This document shows positions 1 to 11,689 of a stretch of 64,000 bases of DNA, piece after piece. The notes under the pieces were generated by a model. That model was not told the DNA's origin. It made no database searches and saw only the letters and a list, made by a program, of their open reading frames with translations. The DNA is from Centroberyx gerrardi (Eukaryota > Chordata > Actinopteri > Beryciformes > Berycidae), in assembly GCF_048128805.1 (NCBI RefSeq), contig NC_136000.1, positions 13,982,854 through 14,046,853 of the forward strand. Reading direction: 5' to 3'. The first letter of the stretch is position 1, and every line of letters begins with the position of its first letter. The translations under genes and the position numbers were made by a program.

Positions 1-3000
1 AGTTAAAAGCCTTAAACAAAGGCATACATGTTCAGCTGCTGACAAAGATGAGCCATTTAAGTAATTGTAATTATTTTTTGTTACACATATCCTGTGCCAT
101 TACATTTCCTGTGCTCTTCTTTGCATATCTAAATAGCCCACTTTATTTCACGTTTCTCACTATTGTAATATTAAGTTAATCAAACACTTGATGATTTGGT
201 AATACTGACTTGCATAATGCTATTATAAAATGCCTAGATTATAAATCTATGTAGCCATAGTTTCCTTCATGAGACTTTAATGAAGGCAGTGAGAAAGACA
301 TCTATAAACAACACAACATAATACAAGCCACAACAGAAGCTTTGACAAATAACTCAAGTGCTGACATCTATTCAGTTCCATTTGTGAGTAAACAACAAAC
401 TACATCTTAACCCTCACTGATTGCTTTATGATTTGACTAAAGAATTAAAACATTTTGTTCAAAGGATCGAAGAAAGCTAGTTACAAAACTATGTATTTGT
501 TGTTGTTGTGGTTAATCATTAAAGGGCTTTATATCATTCAATGGAAGCAGACATTGCTACGACCACAGAGACTAACAACAACTTTTAGTTCGTAGTTAAA
601 TAGAGTAAATCTCTACTTCTTAACTTTATCGTGTTCAGAAACCTTGATCTTTACTAATAAAAACAGGGGAAATGAAGAGAAAAACTAGCAAAAAAGAGAA
701 AAGCACAAAGGAAAGAAAACTTAGTGAGCACACTGTGACCTCGCCTACAGGGAAAAGGGGAAGGAGAAAAGCATAATAGCAGCGGGTCCTTTAAGAGTGG
801 CGGCAGTAATTGCCAGGATCTGAACTCAGTCACTCAGATACACAGCTAGTCAGTCTGGCGCCAGTAGTATGCAAACTGTATATTATCACCACTCCTTCAC
901 CTAAATAGCATGAGGGGACCTCCTTAGGACAAAAGGGCTTTTAAAGCACAACTTGAAACTGATCTCATTTGAAAAGTATAATGCCTGGCCAAATAAAAGG
1001 AAAAAGTTTTTGTCCACTTAAATCCAAGTTCTTTTGCCACACATTACAGACTGTGGTATTCTAATAATCAGACATGAAACTTACATCACCAGTTTATTAT
1101 CTTTTTTTTTTTTTTAATCAAATACAAGTACAGTTAAAAATATTACTCAAACATATCGTCTTTTTTGGGCATGTTTTGAGTTGTGTTTTTACACAGTAGA
1201 CACTTCACAACTGACCATGTTATTCTTATGTGTAATAATTACCTATTTCTTACTTCCCCATTTATAAACGATGTCAAAACCAGTGATTAAGGTTTTGATT
1301 CAAAGGCCCCTTTCTTGAATAGCATGAAAGAAATACCAGTTCTATCGAGCCACGCATGAGCGCATGTGAGCTATGTCTACTACGAGCCTAAGTCCCAATA
1401 AGGGGTATGCGCCCCTCTCCCTCCTCTTACAATTCATCTTGCTAGTTTTAAGTGAAAGCAACTTATGCAGCACAGCCTCACATCCACTTCTGCAAGGGAA
1501 CAAATTTCCTACTCCTACCATCTGACACAATCAATTCAAACTTCAAACGCCATGCTTTAACAGCAATAGCGAATAGCTATATCATCAGTTCTGATCTGGT
1601 AGGACACCATGGTGGGACAGGAGGGCCAAAGCCACATCAGTTTCCCACATTTGCACGCTATGAATTCTGATATTGTTAGACTTATGACTTTGAAGTGCCT
1701 GTCACAGCCAGCTGGCTCTAGTAAACGTGGATGTTATGGAAAATCCACCTCCTGTGCCAGTGAGGAGACAGAAATACTGACGCTTGCATCTTTACACACG
1801 ATACCACACGTTGTCATCGGGTCAGTGGGGTCGAGTGGCCCAGCGTTTAAGGTTTGCCAAATCACAGGCCTGCCCCTGCCAAAATTCACTCTGTATGATA
1901 TAGGTCAGTGTGGTTCTGGCTTATTGATTGTGAAAATTAAGTCCAAGCCCTCCACCACAACACTAACTAAAGCGACCTTTGCCACCGGGTCCAAATCTCT
2001 GAGAAAGGCTATACAGTCATATACATTTCATTACATTCTTGATGGAGCGACCTACCTGGCACTAACTCCAAAGAAACAGGGGCAAGCCCCCAACATAGGC
2101 CCGGGTGACTGTTACACTGCGGACATATCATATTTATGAACACTAAAGATGCCATGTATGTTATTAGGGACTACCATGAAGCCTTCACCCCAGAAGAACT
2201 GTAACTACTGTAGCAGTCCAAACAAACACACTCCTTCATCATAAGGCCCAGATGTCACAGGCCGGTGTGAGGGATGTTCTGGTGTTGAACTGTAACAAGT
2301 TATCTTTGGCATGGGGAAAACTGTTCAAACACAACTTTATAGGTTACTGTTATTTTCAAAACTGAAATAGACAAATTGTACTATATGTTTTGTGTGCATT
2401 TTGTCAGTATTTTTTCCCAGATATACTGAATATAATCAGAATATAACACCCCACTAGCAAACAGCCAGTGTCTTCCAGACTAATATCCTCACATTTATGT
2501 TGTCAAATCTATCCCATTCCACATCCCTAGGCCAAAGTGAGATTATAATTGTTCACCTTGTCATAAGGATGACCTTAGTAATCATTAACGATTTAATCAA
2601 ATGGCCAGCCTTTCTCTATCTCTGTGTATGAAAGTAAACCAAACACCAGGCAAATAAAACAGGTTGATAGGGGGAAGATTTGTCAGAGCATATTTCAAGG
2701 CCCTTCAAAGTTATACAATCTTGAAAACTTAATTTCTGCAACACAACTATTAATATGGGCTTTTTGTTGCATTACCATGTATCCATATGCAGGATTTTAC
2801 TTGCACTTTTGCAGCATTTGGATTTGTTACACATAGTAGCATAAGAGTCAAAGAAAAGATTTGAACAGTTTGGTATTGTAAAGGAAAGATGAGGGAATGT
2901 AGTTTTATAAGGGTAGGAGAAATGCATGTTGGAAAGGCATATGCGTCCAAAGAAATAGAGATTATTGATGATTTATGATTATCTGGTCTACTTGGTGACT

Positions 3001-3095
3001 TTTTCCCAAGCAGCACCGTTTGGTTAGGCCTGTATGGTGCTGCCTGCAGTATACCTGAGTAGTTGACACCATTGCTGAGCACCAGATGCCCTTAC
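1..3095 (-). other. smad6: smad6 intron 1 (partial)
   Basis: This stretch lies downstream of the smad6 exon 1 splice donor on the minus strand and runs off the left edge. I searched it for the next smad6 exon, which should encode the proline-rich PY motif that follows the MH1 domain, and did not find it, so exons 2 onward lie outside the window. The DNA is AT-rich and mostly featureless. It contains an A/T run near 1103-1116 and an unassigned plus-strand open frame at 1609-2139, described separately. Confidence 0.7.
1609..2139 (+). CDS. unassigned 176-codon open frame inside smad6 intron 1, possibly a retrocopy remnant
   Basis: I do not recognise this frame. It is the longest plus-strand frame in the first 15 kb and is antisense to smad6 within its first intron. 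A short stretch near residues 138-157 (TFHYI, then YLAL, then PKK) resembles the longin fold of Sec22/VAMP-type SNAREs, but similarity does not continue on either side. No SNARE coiled coil or transmembrane segment follows. No splice sites or polyadenylation signal clearly belong to it. A further short frame follows immediately (2133-2201), ending in FTPEEL. It may be a decayed retrocopy, part of an unknown repeat, or chance. The longin idea is weak and rests on about 20 residues. Confidence 0.2.
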   Translation: MVGQEGQSHISFPHLHAMNSDIVRLMTLKCLSQPAGSSKRGCYGKSTSCASEETEILTLASLHTIPHVVIGSVGSSGPAFKVCQITGLPLPKFTLYDIGQCGSGLLIVKIKSKPSTTTLTKATFATGSKSLRKAIQSYTFHYILDGATYLALTPKKQGQAPNIGPGDCYTADISYL

Positions 3096-3894
3096 CTGGC
3101 CCACAGAGCCGGCTGTAGTGATAGGGGTTGCAGCATACTGACGGACTGTCCAGGGCCCCAAAGCTCTTACACTCACAGAGCGGTTTGAGCTGGGCCGAGT
3201 GCTGGAGGTCGGACCAGCGGTACAGTTTACACACAAGCAGCTGTGGGGATGCCGTATGGCCGCCCAGCCTCAGCTCTGTCCGGGACACCATGACACAGTC
3301 GCTGGGCATCCCTCCTCTGGACTCCACTGCCTCCAATAAGGTATCCAGCGTTTTTTCCTTTAGCCTTTTTAAAAGAGAATATGTGGCTGATTTCAGTTCT
3401 TGCTCTAATACCGTGCGCGGCATCGCCTCCTGCGCCTCAGGAGAGCCGGTATCCCGTGGTCCAAGGTTCCTCAGCACGAAGTGACACGACCCCGGTTCCC
3501 TGGTGCCCTGAGCCGTCTCTGGACCCCTAAGCTCTGAGTGGTCCCGGTCTTTAAATAAACAGCACGTCACTGTCCTGCATTCACTGTCCTGTATGGAGCG
3601 GGGGCTTCCCTGCTCCTGGACGCACACCGCACCCCCATCTTGGTCCGAGGTGACCCCCAAGCCGCTGCTCTCCACGGGACTCCGGGTACACACACCCCCT
3701 ATGTCCCCTACAAGAGACCCGCTAGGGGTCATCGGTCTGAGCTCCGTTTTGGGAATTTTCTCTGGGTTGTTGCCGAACAGATCGTCCCTACACCCCTCAC
3801 TAGTTTTGCCATTTCCATCTTCCCCTTCTTTATCTGGGATCAAACGGCTTCTCCAGAGTCGCCGCACAAGACCTGAGCGTTTCGTCCTGAACAT
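3096..3894 (-). CDS. smad6: smad6, first coding exon (inhibitory Smad; N-terminal region and MH1 domain)
   Basis: SMAD6 is an inhibitory Smad that dampens BMP signalling by competing with Smad4 for Smad1, blocking type I receptors and recruiting Smurf ubiquitin ligases. This exon encodes 266 residues plus one base. The start at 3894 gives MFRTKRSGLVRRLWRSR, the hallmark SMAD6 N-terminus. Residues 108-114 (TVTCCLF) and about 160-266 (QELKSATYSLLKRLK, LDTLLEAVESRGG, LYRWSDLQH, LKPLC) form the divergent inhibitory MH1 domain. CCNPYH and nearby cysteines are the likely zinc ligands. The exon ends after LCGP at a consensus donor (CAG/GTAAGG, intron from 3095), phase 1, the same place as human exon 1 from memory. 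The low-complexity Gly/Ala-rich segment of the mammalian protein is replaced by a polar, acidic linker. The PY motif and MH2 domain lie on exons beyond the left edge. Smad6 and Smad7 share features, but the N-terminus is specific to Smad6. The a/b ohnolog cannot be decided. Confidence 0.95.
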
Positions 3895-4597
3895 ACGACA
3901 ACTTGAAAATCTATATGGGGTTTTTATTCTTGTACAGATATCCGAGTATTACAGGTACTTTTGTGGTCGTCGCACAACATTAATGTCTGTTAAATGCCGT
4001 GCAACGCATGCACAGCCAACTGATGAGCATTGGTGGCAAAACCGCAACATTAGAGTCAAGGCTATATTGTTGCATCTATAACAACAAAACCGCGCAATAA
4101 ATGCACTGCAGCATTATAATCAAAATGCATTCATTTAGCCTATTATATTGTAAATAGGCAAGCGGGCGAAACTGGTGTTATCCAGGATCGTTGCGGAATG
4201 AATTCTTTATATGTTTGCTACGAACGGATAACAAATGTAGAGTACATGATAACATAACATAATAAACTAAGTAATATAATCCAAAACCAGTAGCCTTCAA
4301 CGAAAGACAACAACTCTATAGCCTACTACTTTCTATACCGGCACGGGGAGCATGAGGTACTTCGAAGCGATTTAATCCCAAGCAAATGCACTAGAAGTCC
4401 GGATCCTTGTCGTCTTCCAGAGATCTCAGCGCACTTCTTTTACAATCCCAAAAAATATCCATGCGAGCTGAAACTATAGAAAAGGATCAATCCGGGGGCT
4501 GAATCGCGCTCCTGCTTCCCTACTCAGATCTAACCAAACTGCAGCCCAGATCCCTTTCTTTCTCCGTTTCTCTCTCTTTTTTCTTTTTTTCTCTCTT

Positions 4598-4600
<3 letters not shown>
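3895..4600 (-). promoter_or_regulatory. smad6: smad6 5' UTR / proximal promoter region
   Basis: Read on the minus strand, this is the sequence immediately upstream of the smad6 start codon. It is of moderate GC content, with no in-frame ATG that would extend the SMAD6 protein. The mammalian gene has a long 5' UTR, so much of this segment is probably transcribed. A polypyrimidine tract (plus strand 4553-4600) abuts the long (CA)n block at its distal end. I cannot place the transcription start, and I see no convincing TATA box or perfect BMP-responsive element. Confidence 0.5.

Positions 4601-4675
<75 letters not shown>
4601..4675. repeat. (CA)n microsatellite, about 37 units, upstream of smad6
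   Basis: An uninterrupted CA repeat fills 4601-4675, directly adjoining a CT-rich tract. It lies about 0.7 kb upstream of the smad6 initiation codon, in the promoter or the 5' UTR. Confidence 0.97.
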
Positions 4676-4677
<2 letters not shown>

Positions 4678-5867
4678 GGCCCCCGAGGAGAGCGGTGGAG
4701 CCATTGGCTGACTACCATCATGTGCTAGTCTAGACACTTTGGCGGCTGTGAGCTGCACTGATTGTTGCGCAAACAAGGTTTCAAGTTTCTTAACTCTTAA
4801 AGGCGTAACATCCACCTCTCGTTTTTAAGTTAAAGTTACTAAAACTTCTTCACATCCGCGCTGCCTTTAGGAGTTAAGTGTTTTGAATATAAAAACAAGC
4901 AACCGAGGAACTTTCACGTGTAGAGCAGAGAGAGTATTTTTTTCTTTCCCCCCCAAAGAAGTCAGCATGCATGATGAAGTGAATAGCCTAATGTTTTTTT
5001 TTGATGGGGACACTTAAACATGGGCGTCAGTTGGGTATGGCAAGGCATGGGCACTCGCCAGATCTTTGCCTAAGTGAATCCAAATTTGATCTTGTACTTT
5101 TTATTATTATAATGGAGAGTAAAGATGAGGCCAAAAATCCTCATAAATTTACTATGTAAACTTACAATGTCTAAAAAATTACATTAGGGGAGCATTCAGC
5201 ACTAATGTTTCCTCTAGACTGTGTGTCTGTGGAAGATAGTTTGGTGACCTACATGTAAAAATCTATCACATGAACCACATGATAATAAAATCTTGTCAGT
5301 CATCAGTCATTGCCCAACTTACCCAACCCCCATAAATCTATTCCATATAAGCGGGTTACGAAGTTTTGGTGGCACTGATGTTAGATGCAGAAACTTTGTC
5401 AGACCTTAGCCTTTAGTGAACTTAAGTGCACTTAAGCATAACAAGGGACTGCAGTGACCATTGCATGCAGTTTGGCATTTCCAAGTTACCTGCACACAAG
5501 GAATTTGCACTGGAGTGGGAAGCCACAAATTCCATGCACTGACCTCATGATGGGCAGGGGCCTCATTTAGGTGCCAAATCCATCCACTTACAGCCACCAG
5601 CAAGGCCGGGTTAAATATCCCTCCATTCTTACAATATAATTAACACTTAATAGACTAAACAGGGCTTTGATATAGCAGGAAGACGTACCACAGCAAGAAC
5701 TATAGTAATCCTATAACAAATTAACAGAAGAATGTCAAGCAAATGTCAGGTATATTATAGAGATACGATTGGAGATAAAAACAAACAAACAAAAAAAAAA
5801 AAAACGTTAAGTACAATACCATTAACTAAGTATAAGATCACTATGAGTTCACTATGAGTACAGCAGA

Positions 5868-5885
5868 TAGGGACTTAAGTCCCTA
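5868..5885. repeat. 18-bp perfect palindrome
   Basis: The sequence TAGGGACTTAAGTCCCTA is its own reverse complement over all 18 bases. The adjoining bases do not extend it. Its function is unknown. Confidence 0.9.
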
Positions 5886-6898
5886 AGGTTAAATTATAGG
5901 AATATTATAGTGACTTATAGCTTGTGAAGCCCACATCAAAGTTGGATAAAGGGGAATAAATAGACAATGAAAAATAATAGAAAATATGTCAGATGTGTTA
6001 CATCTCCATTTAACACAAATCTATCTATCTGAAAGGAGTCAAGCATACAAATATTATTTTTTTAAGTAAGTTTTTGAAGTAAATTGTAATTTAATGACTT
6101 TAAATCAGTGTCATGAAGCTGTGAAAAAAGTAGAACAGGAGGGAGAAAGTAAAACCTGTGAGTGCGTCTGTCAGGACCATTCAAATCGTCTACATTAGGA
6201 ACAAAAGAACATGAAGAGGACAGCGCTGGGTGTATGGTAAAATAGTGACAGAATGAGGACACAGGTTGCTTGCACTATTTAAAACAACATAAACATATTT
6301 TCATAGTTAATTAAGAGTGGAGTCTATGTTCTATAGTAGCTTTTAGCAGTTGAACTTTATAGTAGCTTTAAGTGAGACAAGAAAGAAATGACGATTCTGA
6401 CATTTTTCACCCTGAGTTACTTCAGCACGGTTTGGGAGACAGGGGTCTTCATGAGGGCCGGAGTCACAACAGGTGAATTCCTGTTTGGTGACGTCTTTAC
6501 AAGTCTGCCTCCACCTTATCTCATGTTTCTTATCTTGTCAGGGCTAACAGTAAATAAGTGGGAGCTCCTATTTCTTGTTTGATTGTTGCTGTTGTTAATA
6601 ATACTTGAGTACTATGGCAGGCACACATCTAGTCATTGCTAATTATAATAAAATAAGATTTTGTAGGAGATAGGCAAAAGGTTATATGATTAATATTCTT
6701 AACTCTCTATCATGGGCATAGAGGTCACTGAGTACTATATAGTTATTACAGTTTCTTTGCATCTGGCCTTTTAAGAGTTAAACTATACTTGCTCTGAAAT
6801 CAGCGAGGCAAAGCCACACCCCCAGATGTATTAACTTGTTCCAAGAAGCAAAAGTTCAGGAATAAGCACTGCTGATTGGTTCAGAAACATTCAAGGCT

Positions 6899-6911
6899 TG
6901 CCCCCTAGTGA
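6899..6911 (-). promoter_or_regulatory. candidate CTCF-binding motif
   Basis: The minus strand reads TCACTAGGGGGCA, matching the CTCF core consensus CCASYAGRKGGCR at 12 of 13 positions. The flanking DNA looks repeat-like, so it may be carried by a dispersed element. Confidence 0.4.
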
Positions 6912-7394
6912 AATAAATTGCTCCCGCTATTGAGTTTATAATTGGCAGTGAATAAAATACAATTCTTTAACTTGGCAGCATGCCAAAAACATGGCTCTAC
7001 ATAAGCAAGACTGTCATAAATCATTATTTTATGCTGATAATTCTTCAAATGTAAAGTTGCTTTAAAATCACACATCACATCTGAAACTTTAATTGTAAAG
7101 GTGCTTGTGCTTGGCTTAAAGATACATTATAGTAAGTTATATGAATTATTATATTGCATGTGTGACATACTAGGACATGACTGAGGGCACAATTTTTTAT
7201 ATAAATAAAAACTGTTTTGTTTAGTTTTGATTTTTAAAGCAGGGTGAAGAATATGGGCCATAAGTTTTGTCTTAAAAATGTGTACCTTAAGGCATGTACT
7301 ACTACACACTTATATTAAAACGCATACCACAATACACAGACACACACACGCACAGACACCTTTATGCCCATACGCACCTTTGTGCCCCCCACCC

Positions 7395-7395
<1 letters not shown>

Positions 7396-7452
<57 letters not shown>
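7396..7452. repeat. (AC)n microsatellite, about 28 units
   Basis: An uninterrupted AC dinucleotide tract follows an imperfect CA-rich lead-in from about 7330. Confidence 0.97.
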
Positions 7453-7454
<2 letters not shown>

Positions 7455-8530
7455 ACATCTCTGAGGCTCTGGGTTGCACCAGTAGGGACTCCGAAGGCTG
7501 CAGCAGCAGAGTGTGCCAGTGTCTGAACTGGAGTCAGGTTTCCCTGGCAGGCTTAGGGCTTTAGGGCACAGGGAGGTTACTGAGGGTGGACATGGAGGCC
7601 CTCATGCCTGTACTGTGTTAGTGGCACCTGTTGCAAATACATTCCCCTTTGTAACTCAATCACATGTCAGACAAGGAAAAGAAAACTGTTATTGCAGAGT
7701 ACTGCTTCATTTAAATCAGTGTCATGCAATTTTCAATTAAGTCAAAAGAAAACATAATTGGCCAATAAGTCATTGTGGCTGAGCGCTCTGCCGACCCTGC
7801 TGCTGGAATTCATTCTTATGAGACAAATTTCCGAAAGCATTAGGAGCATGTAACCATATTAGATGCTTTGATTCTGCTTTGGTGTAACATGGGTTAACAT
7901 ACCGATGCAGTGGCCCTATAACCCTAGAAGAAGGTAAGGTTCTTGACTCGGTCACAGATACAGTGAGTTAACTGCAGACCCTGCAAATGAATGCCTATGG
8001 TAGGTTGATGAAAGGTCAAAACAGGTACTCTCAAAAGCAAAGGTGTTAACCAGTACCAACTTGTGATTCCCTCTGAATCACATCCACCACTCACATACTG
8101 TATCTCCCTCCTCTACTTGCTCTAATGTGCCCCTCTCTTGAAATAAATCTACCTTTTCTTCTCAGCTCTTATGTTTTTGCCTAGCAAATCTCTATCATAC
8201 ATGAGCATCCTAGGGACACAGGAATATTTGTACTTGTCCTTTGTACTTCCTACTAATTCTACTGTTGCACTCATAAGAGTTGCACTAAATACGAGCATCA
8301 GCTCTACACCTGAAACAGAAAATATAAAAGTAGTGGCTTTTTGGCTGGTTGTCACTGGAGAACCACTTCCATTGCTATATAGAACCTAACATTCAGTGAT
8401 ACATAGCCCTATTTTATTTCTCTTTTGTTATATAAAACCATCCTCACATGTACTAGATTGCACAATGTCAGAATTTAATATATCTTTATTTCCTATTCAT
8501 TGAAAAATGTTCAACAGTGTGAGTTCAAGC

Positions 8531-8590
8531 AGGGTTTGAACCTAGATCTTCAGTGGACTTTAATCCGAAGGCAGACACTTAGGTTACTGA
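8531..8590 (-). pseudogene. tRNA-Arg-derived fragment (tRNA pseudogene or SINE head)
   Basis: On the minus strand this reads like a decayed tRNA-Arg(UCG). It has a D-arm-like GTAACCTAAG, an anticodon-arm-like GTCTGCCTTCGGAT with TCG in the loop, then GAAGATC and a B-box-like GGTTCAAACCC. About nine extra bases interrupt the anticodon arm, and I see no acceptor stem, so it cannot be a functional tRNA. It may be a pseudogene or the head of a tRNA-derived SINE. Confidence 0.4.
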
Positions 8591-9079
8591 AAGTGATAAT
8601 CCACAAGATTCTTTTTCCTTTTTAATTACTTCGTACTGACGTCTACACATGAAAATTGGAATTTATCAAAGTTGTTCGGATGTCTGAAGGAAATTTAGGA
8701 AAACCTGAGACCACACACAGGATGTGTGTAAACGCAGTTCGTCTTTTACGTCAAGTCTTTCCACTTTTATTGATGAATTCTGATGTTAAATAGGCTGCTT
8801 TGAATCTATGCCTACTTTTTCTCAAATTATTGCAGCATGAAGAATGCAATATTTTAAAGAAGATTATTTGATGTAGATGCTATTTCAATTAATGACTGAT
8901 CAATGTACCTTTACTCTGTTATTAGAGACTAAAGGGCTAAAACACTGCAAAGTCCCAAATAATCTGGACTCAGGGGGAAGGGAAAAGAGGGGGGAGAGAC
9001 ATTTTCCTACAGGTCAACCCACAGTTGGCCTTCATGTTCCTGTGGTTGGCTACGCTTATTTGTTTTTTTCAATGGCATT

Positions 9080-9412
9080 ACCTCAATTTATCGTTACTGA
9101 GGTTCTTTTTTTTCACTTTCTTCAGTGCCATTTTGGTCCGGAAGATTATGAATGTGGGTGTTCTCCTTTGCCTAATATGGCATTTTCAAGGCGGTGCCAT
9201 TATGTTAATTAATGATAATTAATGTCCTGTGAACGTGCTTCCAGTTTATGAATAATTGCATTCATCAACATACGCACGTGGATACGATGGAAAGCACGCG
9301 CTCCGAACATTTGATAAATACAGCGGCAGTTGTTAGTCTGTAAAATTGTACGAGGAAACGTACACACATATTTACCAAATTATTGATAAATGAGGCCCAT
9401 TGTGTGGAAAGC
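9080..9412. repeat. probable dispersed repeat ending in a GATAAATGAGGCCC motif
   Basis: The right end carries TTGATAAATGAGGCCCAT, a phrase I recognise from dispersed repeats in fish genomes. It follows CGCACGTGG and acgtacacacatat-type sequence. The left boundary is a guess and the class is not assigned. Confidence 0.3.
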
Positions 9413-9415
9413 ACA

Positions 9416-10924
9416 CAGAGCTGATGTTTTCATGCATTTGAATTCCATTGTTGCGTAGTTACTACAGAACTGTCAAGGAACCATTGCTTAAAATAGGATT
9501 CAGGCCACAGAGATAATTCAGGCTATCTCTCTGAAATGTTGCTGTGGCAGCTCACTGGAATTGCATTCTGGTTTTTACAACGTGATGGCCATGTGCTCCA
9601 GTGCTACAGTGTTATGAAAAATCACTCTAGGTTCTACACAATTTGTGGTTCTACAAAGAACATTTTGTTTTAAATGGGACGACTACTAGCTATATCACAA
9701 GTGGTCCTGGTAGCAGCAATGAACCAAAGTTTCAAGAGCTTCTTCAAATACTAATGATTCTATAAAGTTCCATTTGGAGAACTGTTGAAGAACCATCTTT
9801 TTTAGAGCGCAATTTAAAAACAAAGGCCAAAATACCATCTGGCCATTTTTTAAATTGAGAAATCAAAGTTTAGGCATTTGAACTTTTCGTCCTGCGGTCA
9901 TATCCAAGTCCTACTGCCCTAATGTGTGCTGCATGTGTGAAAGTGTGTAAGGAAAGACTTCTTCAAAGAGTAGGAGGTAATTGAGTCGGAGGGTCTAAAA
10001 CAGGGCACAGCTGTTCACACAGGCCTGTCCCCTGGCCTGCCCCTCTCCCTGTGAAGGCCCAGGCCCATGCACCCCTGGAGACCTCTGGGTAATAATGCAG
10101 TGGTCACGCCAGCCCGGCTCACCACTGACACTTCAGAGAAAGAGGAGAGCAAATCAAATTAAACATGGCTGAGAGATAGGGATGACAAAGCTGTGGCGCT
10201 TACTCACAAATCCAGCTGAAAAAAGCATTATAAACAATTAAGTATTTTTTTCCATTGTGTCTTATTCCAGTGTAAACCTTCTTTTGTCAGATTCAAGAAC
10301 CCAAACACAGAAGACATCAAGGGCTTTGACAAACCAGATGTGTGTATACTGTTGTTTGTACTTGTTCATAACCTGAAGGGGCAATAAGTTATGACACATT
10401 AGCATACTGAATTCATGTCCAGGACTATATTAAAATCATTGTTTCCACTCAAAAATAAACCTGTTAAGGTGTTACAATAAACTGTAGCTTACGAGAAAAA
10501 TATTATACAGTACTGTTGGACAATTTTTATGACAAGCCACACATTTTGGCATTGGGAGACGCTGCACAGTCACAGCAGAGATACCAGAGAAGCCAAACAG
10601 CCAAACAGCCGAACCCAACAGTCAACACTGTCATAAAATGCATTAACCTGTGATGGCAGCCGCATATTCAAACCACACAAAGCATTCACTCAATTTGGTT
10701 AGGGGAACCGGTTTGGAAGATAACAAATACACATTCTCTACAGTCCCAGGGCAAATTCGTGGCTATGACACGTGGACCTAATTAATTTGAAGTTCATTTG
10801 AATGTGATCTAAGCTTCCTAGTTGATCAACTGCTTTAATCTCCTCTTTGGAGAATAAAGTACCATTGGGCTAATATGTCACTGGTACTGAACAACATCTC
10901 TATGAAATCCAGCAGTTATATTAT
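9416..10924. other. intergenic DNA
   Basis: No gene is seen. The segment around 9600-9815 repeats GGTTCTACA/AAGAACC phrases and may be a decayed dispersed repeat. The rest is ordinary single-copy-looking sequence. Confidence 0.5.
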
Positions 10925-11285
10925 AGTATTTATCTCTGCCAAGGAGGTTGTGATTTCACCCGTTAGTTTGTTTGTCCATTTGTGTTTCAGCTGGATATCT
11001 CAAAAACTTATGAACAGATTTCCATGAAATTTGGTGGACAGATAGGTGTTGGGCCAAGGAACAGTTGATTCAATTTTGGCAGTGATCTGGATCTGGGATT
11101 TTCACTATTATAATTTTTTGCCATAACTATGAAACAAACACAGACTTGATTCCAAATCCTAAGGGTATGTTTGCATTGTCACAAAATCAATTTCACTTGA
11201 TAGGAATGATGCCTTTGGATGTTACAGCAAGGCGGAGAATTGCTTGTCGTTGGTGAAAGTTTGCATTCTCAGCCGAGTCTAGGTT
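10925..11285 (+). repeat. dispersed repeat of a widespread fish family
   Basis: The block opens with CTCTGCCAAGGAGGTTGTG and contains ATCTCAAAAACTTATGAAC, then TTTCCATGAAATTTGGTGG and GTGTTGGGCCAAG, and ends near GGCGGAG...CATTCTCAGCCGAG. This ordered set of phrases recurs widely in fish genomes. I do not assign it to a transposon class. Confidence 0.55.
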
Positions 11286-11644
11286 TGTGCTATGGGATAG
11301 TAAAAATCTGAATGCACCATTTATGAGATACTAATCAATAAGATAGGATTTGATTTGTACAAAAAGATTTTACCTCACCGTGATGAAGTTTGATAGCATC
11401 CAGTTATAGAGGAGTGAAGTATCTTTCCCTGACTGACCTGAATTTGGCTCTTGAAGATCATGGCACTGTGGAGATTGCAATGTGGTTAAAATTTCAAAGG
11501 AGAAACACCCAAACTATGGACCTTAGGCACTTAGGAGTTAAGGGCACTTAGCTGTCTAAATACATCATGCACAGCTAACAGGCTTAGCTATCTTTTAGCC
11601 CAAAATTGAACAATTATATTTGAAGATTATAATATATCTTACAT

Positions 11645-11689
11645 CAATGAACAGTCAATGCAACGCCCTGTTGCATTAACTGTTCATTG
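11645..11689. other. 45-nt near-perfect hairpin
   Basis: Left arm 11645-11664 and right arm 11670-11689 are complementary at 19 of 20 positions around a 5-base loop (GCCCT). The stem is long for chance, but the structure is shorter than a typical microRNA precursor. Pairing does not extend outward without bulges. It may be a MITE core, a cruciform or an unannotated RNA hairpin. Confidence 0.6.

Larger units (their letters stand above)
4680..9075. other. intergenic DNA, smad6 5' flank
   Basis: No gene is seen. The block is AT-rich, with A-tracts (for example 5787-5804). It contains an 18-bp perfect palindrome, a CTCF-like motif, a (CA)n repeat and a tRNA-derived fragment, each listed separately. 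The remaining open frames are short and have no recognisable domains. Confidence 0.6.

Noticed and set aside
852..862. GTCTGGCGCC, Smad-like plus GC palindrome in smad6 intron 1
   Set aside because: The spacing between the GC element and the GTCT half-site does not fit the BMP-responsive element consensus (5-base spacer).
2962..3095. Continuation of the smad6 frame past the donor site
   Set aside because: Similarity to SMAD6 ends exactly at the GTAAGG donor. The residues beyond it are intron read-through.
3593..4081. 162-codon frame opposite the smad6 first exon
   Set aside because: It is a shadow of the GC-rich smad6 coding strand. The real signal is the conserved SMAD6 N-terminus on the minus strand.
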